Below are positions 40,314 through 49,950 of a DNA stretch of 64,000 nt, one piece after another. Position numbers and translations under genes: made by a program. This DNA is from Jejuia sp040720935 (lineage in GTDB: Bacteria; Bacteroidota; Bacteroidia; Flavobacteriales; Flavobacteriaceae), in contig NZ_JBFDAE010000017.1 of NCBI RefSeq assembly GCF_040720935.1, positions 1-64,000 on the forward strand, read 5' to 3'. Numbering within the stretch: position 1 is the first letter of the stretch; each line of letters starts with the position of its first letter. The notes under the pieces are model-generated. The model saw only the letters and a list, made by a program, of their open reading frames with translations, was not told the origin of the DNA and searched no databases.

Positions 40314-41054
40314 ATGATTTTAAGAGCCGAAAATTTAATGAAGTCCTATAGCGGACGAAAAGTAGTAAAAGATGTTTCTCTTGAAGTAAATCAAGGTGAA
40401 ATAGTTGGACTTTTAGGCCCAAACGGTGCTGGAAAAACCACATCTTTTTATATGATTGTTGGATTGATAAAACCCAACGGCGGTCATATATTTTTGGATA
40501 ATACCGAAATCACAAAGTACCCAATGTACAAACGTGCGCAACATGGTATCGGGTATTTGGCACAAGAAGCTTCGGTATTTAGAAAACTGAGTATTGAAGA
40601 TAATATTTTAAGTGTACTGCAACTTACCAAATTGAGCAAGAAAGAGCAGCACTTGAAAATGGAGTCTCTAATTGAAGAATTCGGACTCGGACATATTCGT
40701 AAAAGTAGAGGTGATTTATTATCTGGTGGCGAACGCCGTCGTACTGAAATTGCACGTGCTCTAGCAACCGATCCTAATTTTATTTTACTTGATGAACCTT
40801 TCGCAGGTGTTGACCCCGTGGCGGTTGAGGATATTCAGCGTATTGTAGCGCAATTGACTAAAAAGAATATCGGTATTTTGATTACCGACCATAATGTACA
40901 AGAAACCCTCGCCATTACCGATAGAACCTATTTAATGTTTGAAGGTAGTATTCTTAAAGCTGGAAAACCTGAGGAATTGGCTAATGATGAAATGGTACGT
41001 AAGGTTTATTTGGGTCAGAATTTTGAGTTGCGGAAGAAGAAGATTCGGGAGTAA
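40314..41054 (+). CDS. lptB: LPS export ABC transporter ATPase LptB
   Basis: The cytoplasmic ATPase that drives lipopolysaccharide transport with LptFG. 246 residues, normal length. Seen: Walker A GLLGPNGAGKTTSFYMIVG, AQEASVFRKLSIEDN, signature LSGGERRRTEIARALA, Walker B FILLDEPFAGVDPVAV, and TDHNVQETLAITDR. The Q-loop and D-loop are in place. It is alone with its own promoter; other lpt genes are outside the window. Confidence 0.97.
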   Translation: MILRAENLMKSYSGRKVVKDVSLEVNQGEIVGLLGPNGAGKTTSFYMIVGLIKPNGGHIFLDNTEITKYPMYKRAQHGIGYLAQEASVFRKLSIEDNILSVLQLTKLSKKEQHLKMESLIEEFGLGHIRKSRGDLLSGGERRRTEIARALATDPNFILLDEPFAGVDPVAVEDIQRIVAQLTKKNIGILITDHNVQETLAITDRTYLMFEGSILKAGKPEELANDEMVRKVYLGQNFELRKKKIRE

Positions 41055-41094
41055 ACACTATAAATTTTGCTCATCTTACCCTAAACGATTGATT

Positions 41095-41508
41095 ATGATC
41101 AAAAAGGTTTTTATTTGTTTTACACTTTTATTTTTTATCGCTTGTGTTGAAAACATAATTATAATGAAAACTCCAGAAGACGCTAAAGAGAAATTCGAAA
41201 ATTTTATTTCTAAGAAAAAATTTTATCAAGAAAATTTCTACCCAGGAATTGGAGACGTTAAAAAAAGACCTGTCTTTACTAAAAACATTAATGAAGCAGC
41301 TTTAGATTTTCAGAGTATTTCTGAATCTGATAATCCTACAAATCTAAAATATCAAGAAAAAATAAAAATTGGTCTTTCTAGGTTTTCCCATATGTATTTA
41401 GAAATTGACACAGAAGATAGGGAAAGAATTTGTGGGTATTTTGAGGAACTAATGGATATTGTAGGGCTAGAAAGTTCTGGAGGTCATCTAAATGGCTTTA
41501 TGTATTAA
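41095..41508 (+). CDS. DUF4844 lipoprotein
   Basis: 137 residues from the ATG at 41095. A longer frame reaches back to 40939 but overlaps lptB and has no signal; the ATG at 41095 gives a clean lipoprotein signal (FTLLFFIACVEN). The body matches the DUF4844 family as I know it (EKFENFISKKKFYQENFYPGI, LSRFSHMYLEIDTEDRERICGYFEELMDIVGLESSGG). Function unknown. It lies 40 bases after lptB and may be read from the same transcript. Confidence 0.85.
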   Translation: MIKKVFICFTLLFFIACVENIIIMKTPEDAKEKFENFISKKKFYQENFYPGIGDVKKRPVFTKNINEAALDFQSISESDNPTNLKYQEKIKIGLSRFSHMYLEIDTEDRERICGYFEELMDIVGLESSGGHLNGFMY

Positions 41509-41537
41509 CAATTTCACTTTGTATTTTATAAATGCTA

Positions 41538-41620
41538 CTGTCATTCCTGCGTAGGCAGAAATCTATTTTTATAATTATTAGATTGTTTTGAGTGGATTCC
41601 TGCCTTAGCGGGAATGACAG
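41538..41620. repeat. Inverted repeat, CTGTCATTCCTGC family
   Basis: 41538-41563 and 41595-41620 are inverted copies matching at 22 of 26 bases, with a 31-base spacer. They begin CTGTCATTCC on each strand and carry AGGCAG-AATC. It resembles the common CATTCCTGCG-type chromosomal repeat. It could also act as a transcription barrier after the DUF4844 gene. Confidence 0.7.
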
Positions 41621-41664
41621 AACAGGAAGATTTTATCTTAAAAAAAATATGTTTATTAACAAAC

Positions 41665-41781
41665 CTACCCCTTTCTTCGCTCCAACAACACCATCATCAT
41701 CAAACCTAAAATAATATGCTCTTCATCATCGGCATCAATTTCATTGAAATATTTCGCCTAAAACAAAGCTTTGTCTGGCAA
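41665..41781 (-). pseudogene. Relic coding tail after DUF808 gene
   Basis: On the minus strand, in frame with and directly after the DUF808 stop codon, the sequence reads LPDKALF, stop, then AKYFNEIDADDEEHIILGL, MMMVLLERRKG and a final stop. The acidic/hydrophobic make-up and lack of a start codon suggest the remains of a gene's 3' end. I do not recognise the family. Confidence 0.4.
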
Positions 41782-42681
41782 TTATTTTTCATCTCCTTTT
41801 ACAAACTTCTTCTTAATAAAAACAAATAGTTTCACAAGTAAAAATGCAAAAAAACCAACAATTATTCCAACAATAAAATCTCTAACAAAACCGGGAAGTA
41901 TGTCTAAAAAATGGTGCAAGACCTCAATGTTATGAACAAAAATACCGCCTGCTACCAATAATAAAGCTATAGTACCAATTACAGATAAACTTTTTATAAC
42001 CCATGGTAAGGTATTGATCAAAATGTTTCCAAAAATGTACGATATGCTTTTCTTATTATCGTTTAAACTTACTAATCTTAAGCCAAAATCATCCATTCTA
42101 ACAATAAGAGCAACAATGCCATACACCCCAATTGTAGCGATAATAGCAACTATAGACACCACTAAAATTTGAAACAAGATAGGTTTCCCAATTACAGTTC
42201 CAAGTGCAATAATTACGATTTCTACAGATAATATAAAATCAGTAAAAATAGCCGATTTAATTTTCGTTTTCTCTGCAACAAGCTGCTCTTCTTTAGACAA
42301 AACAATAACATCTTCTATGTGTTTTTTGTCATCATCTTCATGTTTATGAGGAAAGAAAAAATGATATATTTTCTCAAAACCTTCAAAAGCCAAATAGACA
42401 CCTCCTAAAATCAAAGCCAAAGTTACTGCCCATGGTGCAAAAGCGCTAAGCAAGAAAGCAACTGGTAAAATAATTAATTTATTGAGGGCCGAACCTTTAG
42501 TTATTGCCCACAAAACGGGAAGCTCTCTTGAGGCTATAAATCCAGTTGCCTTTTCAGCATTTACAGCTAAGTCATCGCCTAAAATACCAGCAGTCTTTTT
42601 TGTGCTTATTTTACTCATTACAACCACATCGTCCATTAAAGCGGCTATGTCGTCAAATAATGCAAAAAACCCTGATGCCAT
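41782..42681 (-). CDS. DUF808 (YedI-type) inner-membrane protein
   Basis: 299 residues with about seven to eight hydrophobic helices. N-terminus MASGFFALFDDIAALMDDVVVMSKIS, TKKTAGILGDDLAVNAEKA and FEGFEKIYHFF match the DUF808/YedI family. Function unknown; transporter-like. It begins five bases after the pssA stop codon, so both genes are probably co-transcribed. Confidence 0.93.
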   Translation of the reverse strand: MASGFFALFDDIAALMDDVVVMSKISTKKTAGILGDDLAVNAEKATGFIASRELPVLWAITKGSALNKLIILPVAFLLSAFAPWAVTLALILGGVYLAFEGFEKIYHFFFPHKHEDDDKKHIEDVIVLSKEEQLVAEKTKIKSAIFTDFILSVEIVIIALGTVIGKPILFQILVVSIVAIIATIGVYGIVALIVRMDDFGLRLVSLNDNKKSISYIFGNILINTLPWVIKSLSVIGTIALLLVAGGIFVHNIEVLHHFLDILPGFVRDFIVGIIVGFFAFLLVKLFVFIKKKFVKGDEK

Positions 42682-42686
42682 GATAT

Positions 42687-43436
42687 TTATTTAGAGGTTA
42701 GATTGTCTAAAACAGACATGAGTATATACAATAATATGATAATTGGTATGGCTGCAAAATGTAATACGATAAGCAATACCAAACACAAAATTATAAAGAT
42801 GTATCTGGTAGCATTTGGTTTAAAGCTATAATCCTTAAACTTTAAAGCGAACAGCTTAACATTTGAATTTAAGATCCAACAACTGAATGCTGTTAAACCA
42901 ATTAAAAACCATTTATTTAAAATAATAGCATTAATCACATCATTATTCTGAAATTCCAAAATTAATGGTAAAGAAATGATTAATAAGGTATTTGCAGGCG
43001 TTGGCAACCCTTTAAAAAAGCTTTGTTGTTCTGTGTCTATATTGAATTTTGCCAATCTAAAAGCAGAGCCCAAGGTTATTGCTAAACCTAAAAAAGGCAA
43101 CAAGCTACCACCTGCTATTCCCAATAATGAATCAAAACCCCTATGTTCTTGAAGATTATCAACCCACGCAATTTGTGTTAACCCAATGAGCTTAAACATC
43201 ACAATTCCTGGCACCAATCCGCTAGTAACTACATCTGCCAAAGAATCCAATTGTAATCCCAGTTCACCCTGAACGTTAAATTTACGTGCTGCAAAACCAT
43301 CAAAGAAATCGAAAAATATGCCTAAAAAAACAAATAGTGCCGCAGCAATAAAATTATCATTAACAGCAAAAATAACAGCAATACTTCCGCAGAATAAATT
43401 GAGAAGTGTTAATGCATTTGGTATATATCGCTTCAT
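42687..43436 (-). CDS. pssA: CDP-diacylglycerol-serine O-phosphatidyltransferase
   Basis: Makes phosphatidylserine, precursor of phosphatidylethanolamine, in the inner membrane. 249 residues with multiple helices and the CDP-alcohol phosphatidyltransferase motif FDGFAARKFNVQGELGLQLDSLADVV (D-G-x2-A-R-x8-G-x3-D-x3-D). Start MKRYIPNALTLLNLFCGSIAV is family-like. Likely co-transcribed with DUF808. Confidence 0.95.
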   Translation of the reverse strand: MKRYIPNALTLLNLFCGSIAVIFAVNDNFIAAALFVFLGIFFDFFDGFAARKFNVQGELGLQLDSLADVVTSGLVPGIVMFKLIGLTQIAWVDNLQEHRGFDSLLGIAGGSLLPFLGLAITLGSAFRLAKFNIDTEQQSFFKGLPTPANTLLIISLPLILEFQNNDVINAIILNKWFLIGLTAFSCWILNSNVKLFALKFKDYSFKPNATRYIFIILCLVLLIVLHFAAIPIIILLYILMSVLDNLTSK

Positions 43437-43605
43437 AAATAAAATATTTCGGTAAAAATAGCAAACAATTTTAGTCTATGGCATGTATTGAACAATATCT
43501 GTTATTATTTGTAGTTTATACGATAACATTCTACGGGTAACCATATTTTTAAATAAGTGTGAAAATCTTGTTTTCTGTGTGATATGTTATGATAGAAAAG
43601 GTATA

Positions 43606-44706
43606 ATGTGCATCTTTGTAAAAAAATTGCGATTGAGATATTACATAACTGTTTTATTTGGTTTAATAACACTTTCCGTATTTAGTCAAACCGTTAGAAA
43701 ATATTCTAATGAGTTTATGAATATTGGTGTAGATGCTGCTGCTTTGGGAATGAGTAGTGCGGTAACCTCACATTCCGCAGATGTGAATTCTGGGTATTGG
43801 AATCCTGCTGGGTTGGTCAATATTGAAGATAATCAGCTTGCCCTAATGCATTCCAGTTACTTTGCAAATATTGCCAATTACGACTATGCCGCTTTTGCAA
43901 TGCCAATAGATAATAGAAGCGCCGTTGGTATTTCCTTAATTCGATTTGCTGTGGATGATATTTTAAACACCACCCAACTTATTGATGAACAGGGAAATAT
44001 AAATTACGATAGAATTAGTTTATTCTCTACTGCCGATTATGGCATCACGTTTTCATATGCTAGAAAATCAACTTTAAATGATGGATTAAGCTTTGGAGCA
44101 AACGCAAAAGTTATTCGAAGGATTATAGGCGATTTTGCGTCCTCTTGGGGATTTGGGTTGGATGCCGGGATTCAATATAAGACTAGAAACGATTGGAGTT
44201 TTGGTGTTATGGCACGGGATATTACCACTACATTTAATGCGTGGGCAATAGATGAAGCGGAATTTCAAACCATTAAAGATGCCGTCGAGGGTCAGAACCA
44301 AGAATTGCCTGAAACTACTGAAATTACCATTCCTAAATTACAGATAGGGATTTCTAAACTCATAACATTTCATTACGATTATACGCTTCTAGCTTCTGCT
44401 AATGTAAATGTTCGGTTTGAAGAGAACAATGATGTTTTTTCGTCGTCTTTCGCTAGTATCAACCCTGCTTTAGGTTTTGAATTTGCATATCTAGATATGG
44501 TGTATTTGCGTGGTGGCGCTGGGAATTTTCAAAACGAAACACAAATTGATGACTCAGAACAAGTGAGTTTTCAACCAAGTTTCGGTTTGGGCTTTAAATA
44601 TAGTGGTGTACAGATAGATTATGCCTTTACCGATATTGGCGACCAAAGTGTGGCATTATATTCCAATGTATTTTCTTTAAAAATCGATTTAAGTATCTTT
44701 AGATAA
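43606..44706 (+). CDS. PorV/PorQ-like outer-membrane protein (PorV2)
   Basis: About 366 residues, a beta-barrel of the FadL-like PorV/PorQ group associated with type IX secretion. Seen: signal peptide (YYITVLFGLITLSVFS-QT), YSNEFMNIGVDAAALGMSSAVTSHSADVNSGYWNPAGL, and repeated amphipathic strands. The upstream frame reaches 43579, but the ATG at 43606 is more plausible; the exact start is uncertain. Coupled with DUF4105 by TAATG. Its role in T9SS is inferred from family naming. Confidence 0.88.
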   Translation: MCIFVKKLRLRYYITVLFGLITLSVFSQTVRKYSNEFMNIGVDAAALGMSSAVTSHSADVNSGYWNPAGLVNIEDNQLALMHSSYFANIANYDYAAFAMPIDNRSAVGISLIRFAVDDILNTTQLIDEQGNINYDRISLFSTADYGITFSYARKSTLNDGLSFGANAKVIRRIIGDFASSWGFGLDAGIQYKTRNDWSFGVMARDITTTFNAWAIDEAEFQTIKDAVEGQNQELPETTEITIPKLQIGISKLITFHYDYTLLASANVNVRFEENNDVFSSSFASINPALGFEFAYLDMVYLRGGAGNFQNETQIDDSEQVSFQPSFGLGFKYSGVQIDYAFTDIGDQSVALYSNVFSLKIDLSIFR

Positions 44707-45869
44707 TGAAGACATCATTACTCTTATTTTTCTCTTTTCTTTTCTTATCAGTACAAGCACAGCATCTTTCGGAAAGTGCCGAAATAAGCGTATTGACCGT
44801 TGGCCCTGGCACTCATCTAAACGATGCTTTCGGACATAATGCCTTCAGAATTAAAGATTTTAACAACAAGCTGGATGTTGTTTATGGGTATGGCGAATTT
44901 GATTTTGAAGCCCCTAATTTCTATTTGAAATTTGCCCAAGGGAAATTAAATTATAAAATAGGAAAAACTTCTTTTGATAGGTTTTATCGTGTGTATGAAT
45001 ATTATAACAGAACGATTAAAGAACAGGTTTTAAATTTAAGTCAGGACCAGAAACAAAGGCTGTATGATTTTTTAATACATAATTATAAACCTGAAAACAG
45101 GGCTTATTTATACGAATTCTTCTTTGATAATTGCGCCACCAAAATAAAGGATGTCGCTCAAATTGCGGTCAATAATTCCATTAAATTTAATATTCCAGAG
45201 GACTATATGGAAGCTTCTTTTAGAACATTAATACACGAAAACTTGAATAGGAATTCTTGGGGAAGTTTTGGAATAGATTTGGCTCTTGGTTCTGTGATCG
45301 ATAGAAAAGCTACGCCTGAACAACATATGTTTTTACCGAAGAATATTTATAAATTCTTTGAGAACGCTACGTTTGGAAGTGATGAAACACCATTGGTTAA
45401 AGAGAGCCTGCTTGTTTATGAGCAAAAGCCAAGAGAAAATAGTTCTAATTTTTTGACAAGTCCGTTATTTGTTTTTGGGATTATCGGATTGTTCATTCTA
45501 TTTATTACTTACAAAGATTATAAATCTCAAAAGCACACGAAATCCTTAGATATTATAATCTTTAGTATTACTGGAATAACCGGTATTGTTATTTTACTGC
45601 TTTGGTTTGCCACGGACCATACTGGAACACATCAGAATTATAATTTATTATGGGCGAATGCTCTTAATTTAATAGCTGTTTTTCAATTGTTCAAAAAAGA
45701 GGTGAGTTCTTGGTTTGTGAAATACTTGAAACTATTGGTGATCTTATTGTGTTTGCTAACGTTGCATTGGATTATTGGCGTTCAGGTTTTTGCTATTGGG
45801 TTGGTTCCTTTGCTTATTGGGCTGTTCGTGAGGTATTTATATCTGATTGGTTTTTTAAAAAAATATTAG
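44706..45869 (+). CDS. DUF4105 membrane protein
   Basis: 387 residues: signal peptide (to VQA-QH), a periplasmic DUF4105 domain (about 25-245: ISVLTVGPGTHLNDAFGHNAFRI, VVYGYGEFDFEAPNFYLKFAQGKLNYKIG, FFDNCATKIKD), then four to five transmembrane helices at the C-terminus (about 255-385). The HN/C residues in the domain suggest a hydrolase or lipid-linked enzyme, but the function is unknown. Start overlaps the PorV2-like stop. Confidence 0.9.
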   Translation: MKTSLLLFFSFLFLSVQAQHLSESAEISVLTVGPGTHLNDAFGHNAFRIKDFNNKLDVVYGYGEFDFEAPNFYLKFAQGKLNYKIGKTSFDRFYRVYEYYNRTIKEQVLNLSQDQKQRLYDFLIHNYKPENRAYLYEFFFDNCATKIKDVAQIAVNNSIKFNIPEDYMEASFRTLIHENLNRNSWGSFGIDLALGSVIDRKATPEQHMFLPKNIYKFFENATFGSDETPLVKESLLVYEQKPRENSSNFLTSPLFVFGIIGLFILFITYKDYKSQKHTKSLDIIIFSITGITGIVILLLWFATDHTGTHQNYNLLWANALNLIAVFQLFKKEVSSWFVKYLKLLVILLCLLTLHWIIGVQVFAIGLVPLLIGLFVRYLYLIGFLKKY

Positions 45870-46082
45870 ACACGTCCCGAGAGCTATCTGGATCACGGAC
45901 CTGCCTACCGGGAGGTTCTCACGGATTACTGACTGCTGAAAATTGTTTCGTGGAGATTCACGGAGACGGTGCGGAAATACACAGGGAATTCTTTGAATAT
46001 TGAAATTTTCAATTTCTATTTCGAATAAAACCGAGACTGAATACTGAATACAGCAAACTGAATACTGCATACTAAATCCCCC
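45870..46082. repeat. Repeat words at the end of the glycan operon
   Basis: No gene. It contains TCCCGAGAGCTATCTGGA (near 45886-45903), TCACGGATTACTGACTG, CGTGGAGATTCACGGAGAC and a tandem CTGAATA-type stretch (46036-46074), similar to words at 40044-40285. It separates two convergent genes. Confidence 0.5.
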
Positions 46083-47474
46083 CTACTGTCCTCTTAAGAA
46101 AATTACGGTACTTAGCGTTTTCATTAGTATATTAACATCGAGTGCGAAACTTCTATGCTTGATATAATACAGGTCGTATTGGAGTTTTAATAAGCTATCA
46201 TCTATAGATGATCCATATCTTGTTCTTACTTGTGCCCAACCTGTTAAACCTGGTTTTACAATATGGCGTGTCTCGTAAAAAGGAAGTACTTGAGACAGCT
46301 CCCTTACAAAATGAGGACGCTCTGGTCTTGGACCAATTAAACTCATTTCTCCTTTCAATATGTTTATAAATTGAGGGATCTCATCGAGCCTAGTATTTCT
46401 CATGAACTTACCAAAGGGCGTTATTCTATGATCATTCTTTTTTGCCCAAACCGCACCGTCCTTTTCAGCATTTCTTATCATGGTTCTGTACTTCACTATT
46501 AGAAAAAGCTTACCATTTTTCCCAATACGCTCTTGCGTATAAAAAAGAGAACCTCTATTGGCTATCAGGTTTCCCAATATTATAAAGGGTAAAAATAGAA
46601 TACCAATTAAAATACCAATAGTAGATACTACAATATCAACAAAACGATGAAAAAAGAGATACATTTTGTTTTGATTGCTTCTACTAAAAGGGAAATACTT
46701 GTAAAAATCCCTTCCAACAAACTGAACAGGTATTCTTTGCGTTAATTCTTCATATACCTGCGTGTATTCCTTAATGGGCAATCCGCCTTCAAGGAGCGTA
46801 ATCAGGTCTTTATAAATTTCTGAGGTTATATTTTCAGAATTATAACTGGCTACGACTACTTCTGAAATATTATTATCCCGAATGACTTGATATATTTGTT
46901 TTGGACTATACTCTCTTAAGCCTTTAAAATTCACCTTTTCGGTCTTATTAATTTCACAATTAATAAATCCCACGATTTTGTAATTAGGATCTGAATCGTT
47001 AAACGTTTCTAAAATGGTTTTAATATTTGAAGTCTCTCCTACTATCAGTACTTTTTTATAAAAACGAGGTGATGTTACAAAAGTGATATAAGCAAAACGC
47101 CAAAGTAATAACGCGCCTAAAATTGAGACGAAAAAATACAGAATCTGCAATCTATTCTCGGGCAAGACGGGTGTAAAATAGGGCGTTAAAAAGTAGAAGA
47201 GTACTGTTACCGATGCTGTTAATAAAATATTTACCCAAACTTTTTCGAACTTACTGGATTTTTGTAAATCGTATAATTCGAAAATAGTACCAAAAACAGA
47301 GATGTAAAGAATTAACACCAACATCCATTTCCAGTTTTCTGGAGTGATTGAGAAGTAGTCAAAATCAAAAGTGTTACCAACAAAATATAATACGACCAGT
47401 ATTGTTACGACATCGATAAGTCTTAAAAGAACTTTTCGTTCAGATATATTAAAATGTATGCCTTTTTTTAGCAT
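46083..47474 (-). CDS. Polyprenyl glycosylphosphotransferase (WcaJ/WbaP type)
   Basis: Transfers the first sugar-1-phosphate onto undecaprenyl phosphate to begin the repeat unit. 463 residues: N-terminal transmembrane helices (about 15-130), a CoA-binding-like Rossmann region (about 140-230), a helix near 285, then the catalytic bacterial sugar transferase domain with LFLIVKYRTM, NTRLDEIPQFINILKGEMSLIGPRPERP and HIVKPGLTGWAQV. Last gene of the minus-strand glycan operon, 55 bases after the preceding GT. Confidence 0.95.
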   Translation of the reverse strand: MLKKGIHFNISERKVLLRLIDVVTILVVLYFVGNTFDFDYFSITPENWKWMLVLILYISVFGTIFELYDLQKSSKFEKVWVNILLTASVTVLFYFLTPYFTPVLPENRLQILYFFVSILGALLLWRFAYITFVTSPRFYKKVLIVGETSNIKTILETFNDSDPNYKIVGFINCEINKTEKVNFKGLREYSPKQIYQVIRDNNISEVVVASYNSENITSEIYKDLITLLEGGLPIKEYTQVYEELTQRIPVQFVGRDFYKYFPFSRSNQNKMYLFFHRFVDIVVSTIGILIGILFLPFIILGNLIANRGSLFYTQERIGKNGKLFLIVKYRTMIRNAEKDGAVWAKKNDHRITPFGKFMRNTRLDEIPQFINILKGEMSLIGPRPERPHFVRELSQVLPFYETRHIVKPGLTGWAQVRTRYGSSIDDSLLKLQYDLYYIKHRSFALDVNILMKTLSTVIFLRGQ

Positions 47475-47529
47475 TAATGTTAGGGAGGTTTTGCTATGTA
47501 AAGATACTAAGTTAATTTGATAACCAATG

Positions 47530-48540
47530 TTAAGATAGAATTGAAAACCACTTTTGTTTTACAACTTCCCAATCGAATTGTGCAACTTTTTTTCGGGCAT
47601 TGTTTACTATTTCATTCAAATAGTCTTTATCATGTATAAGGTTTAAAATTTCTGATTTAAAAACTTCAGTATTATCAGGTGCTACTAAAACACCATCTAC
47701 ACCATTATCAATTAAAAAAGGAAGTCCTCCAACGTTTGTCGATATTACGGGTAAACCTAGCGCCATAGCTTCAATAACACTTACTGGTGTATTATCAATA
47801 TTTGTGGTATTGATAAAAATAGTATGGGCTTCTGCTTTTTTGTGCCATGCTGTTTTGGTTAGTTTTCCCGTAAATTGAACGTCTAGTTTCAGTTGTTTCG
47901 CGAGTGCTTTTGTTTCTATAAGACTTCCATCATTATCAGGACCAATCATGCATAAACTTGCATTTATATTTTCATCTTTAAGTGCTTTTAAGATTTTAAC
48001 TGCCAATTTCGGATTGTAAAGCTTTGAAAAAGACCGAACCCATAACAATTTTATCGTTTTAATGGTTCTCTTCTCGAATTTGTAATTTTTAAGTTCAATT
48101 GTGTTTGGTATGTAAACTAGGTTCTTAAATCCAGCCTTTTCAAAATTTGTCATTAAATATAACGAAGGGGCAACATTGACATAAGCATTATCAAATAGTT
48201 GCTTTGAAAGTTTGGACGATTTTTTTATGCGCTCTGGCAAATTACCTCCATGCAAAATCGGAATATATTTCAACTTAAAAAACCTACATAATCGACTTGA
48301 TAGATATGCATAATAAAAGTTGGAGGTACTATAAGTGTCAATTAAAACATAATCGACGTTGTTTCGGTTTTTTGCAATATGAAATAACATATCCAACAAG
48401 CGCATAAGCTTATTCGCTTTGCGAGAGGCAGTAATCACATCAAAATTCTCTGAACGTAATAATCTGCTTAACGTATCAATCGTTGTTTCGGTTTTATCCA
48501 TTTGTGACAACTGATTTCCTATGTAAAGAATATTTTTCAT
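47530..48540 (-). CDS. Glycosyltransferase family 4
   Basis: About 336 residues from the ATG at 48540 (MKNILYIGNQLSQMDK); the longer frame to 48573 has an unlikely N-terminus. GT-B fold: N-terminal Rossmann, then KLLWVRSFSKLYNPKLAVKILKAL, and the retaining motif PVSVIEAMALGLPVISTNVGGLPFLI, E-x7-E type. Acts in the cytoplasm on the lipid-linked repeat unit; donor sugar unknown. Confidence 0.9.
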   Translation of the reverse strand: MKNILYIGNQLSQMDKTETTIDTLSRLLRSENFDVITASRKANKLMRLLDMLFHIAKNRNNVDYVLIDTYSTSNFYYAYLSSRLCRFFKLKYIPILHGGNLPERIKKSSKLSKQLFDNAYVNVAPSLYLMTNFEKAGFKNLVYIPNTIELKNYKFEKRTIKTIKLLWVRSFSKLYNPKLAVKILKALKDENINASLCMIGPDNDGSLIETKALAKQLKLDVQFTGKLTKTAWHKKAEAHTIFINTTNIDNTPVSVIEAMALGLPVISTNVGGLPFLIDNGVDGVLVAPDNTEVFKSEILNLIHDKDYLNEIVNNARKKVAQFDWEVVKQKWFSILS

Positions 48541-48579
48541 GTGCTTCTTTCCTGTCCCTCCGTTGTATCGCATTTGGCA

Positions 48580-49950
48580 TCAATTTGCTTGCGCTAATTT
48601 TACGCTTCTCTTACGTTTTGAAGGTTCAAAAGTTAAATTCAATAAACATAATGCATAAATAAATGCTGGAGCTGCTATTCTCATAGCCGAGTGGTTGATG
48701 GTTAAAATCCAAAACAAATAGAAAGCATAAAAAAATATGTTTTTTCTGTTTTTTATTCTGAACACCAAAGGTGTAATTATTAAAACCAAGAGGGCTAGAA
48801 CACCTATTACACCGTGTTCTGCGAGCATTCTACTTACTTCATTATGTGATGCCGATTCTATACCATCCTGCTCTAATCTTATTTCTTTCATTTTCCCAAC
48901 ACCTACACCCAAAAATGGATTTTCAAAAAACACTTTTAATTCAGATTCTAAAAGATCTTTTCTTCCTGTAGTAACATCTTCTTTTTCTCGCCCAATAGCG
49001 TCTTCATTAGCATAACGCTTATCTAAGAGCCCAAAAGTATTAAAGGAGCTAAACATCCAAGTAAATACCAAAACAAGTCCAAATATACTCATTAAACTGA
49101 TTATTTTTATTCGGAACTGTTTGCTTGTATAAACATAATATGTTCCTACAAAAGCAACTATCATAATTCCTGCAACAAAAACACCTCCTCTACTAAAAGT
49201 AATTAATGCCCTATAGGTCATAAAAGCGATTAAGCATAAATGAAAAAGTTTAAAAAAAAGAGTTTTAGAGTCTAAAAAAAACTTTACAACCAACATAAAA
49301 ATACCAAACCCTAACATTGTCGAGACTTGGTTTGGGCCAAACCCTCCTGATGTTGCGAAGTTTGAACCTGTACCTGTTAATACTTCTTTTAAACTAGGCG
49401 TGTATAAAGAGAGGTAAACAACCGTGGATAATATTGGTAATAAAAAAGCGAGTATTAACTTTTTCATGTCTTGAAACCTCAAAGATCTATTGTAACAATA
49501 AAGCGCAGAAATTCCTAAACAAAATGGTCCACTTAAATTGAAGGTCACAGCTTTTCTTACGTTTGTACCTAAATCTAAGGTGCTTGATGCAACTATGATA
49601 CTTGGCACTAACAGAAAAAGAAAGATAATATATGTGTAGGCTCTCTTATCAACTTTCCCACTTAAAAATATACCTAAAACTATAAATAAAACAACAGCAT
49701 ATTTAGAAGATTCGTAGCCAATATTCCCTCCTGTCATTCTTAAAAACACTTCGGCTCCTACCGTGTAAGCACATGTCATTAGCACTACAATAGTCTTGTT
49801 TTTTGTAGGTGCCTTGAGTATTAAAATAACACTAACACCAACAATTCCCAAAAAATAAACTACAGATAGCGATTTTACAGAATAAATAATAAACCCCAAC
49901 ACTAGGTGTATGATTACTAATCTTAGATATTTACTTTTTAGAATATGCAC
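48580..49950 (-). CDS. O-antigen ligase/polymerase-like membrane protein
   Basis: 456 residues with about 11 transmembrane helices. The large loop near residues 315-385 (GRKDLLESELKVFFENPFLGVGVGKM ... SASHNEVSRMLAEHGVIGVL) matches the Wzy_C/WaaL family. Either polymerises repeat units or ligates the glycan to lipid. It lies between two GT4 genes, adjacent with no gaps (one base to the preceding gene). Confidence 0.9.
   Translation of the reverse strand: MHILKSKYLRLVIIHLVLGFIIYSVKSLSVVYFLGIVGVSVILILKAPTKNKTIVVLMTCAYTVGAEVFLRMTGGNIGYESSKYAVVLFIVLGIFLSGKVDKRAYTYIIFLFLLVPSIIVASSTLDLGTNVRKAVTFNLSGPFCLGISALYCYNRSLRFQDMKKLILAFLLPILSTVVYLSLYTPSLKEVLTGTGSNFATSGGFGPNQVSTMLGFGIFMLVVKFFLDSKTLFFKLFHLCLIAFMTYRALITFSRGGVFVAGIMIVAFVGTYYVYTSKQFRIKIISLMSIFGLVLVFTWMFSSFNTFGLLDKRYANEDAIGREKEDVTTGRKDLLESELKVFFENPFLGVGVGKMKEIRLEQDGIESASHNEVSRMLAEHGVIGVLALLVLIITPLVFRIKNRKNIFFYAFYLFWILTINHSAMRIAAPAFIYALCLLNLTFEPSKRKRSVKLAQAN

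Noticed and set aside
40939..41094. Longer N-terminus for the DUF4844 protein
   Set aside because: Overlaps lptB by 116 bases and destroys the lipoprotein signal; the ATG at 41095 is better.
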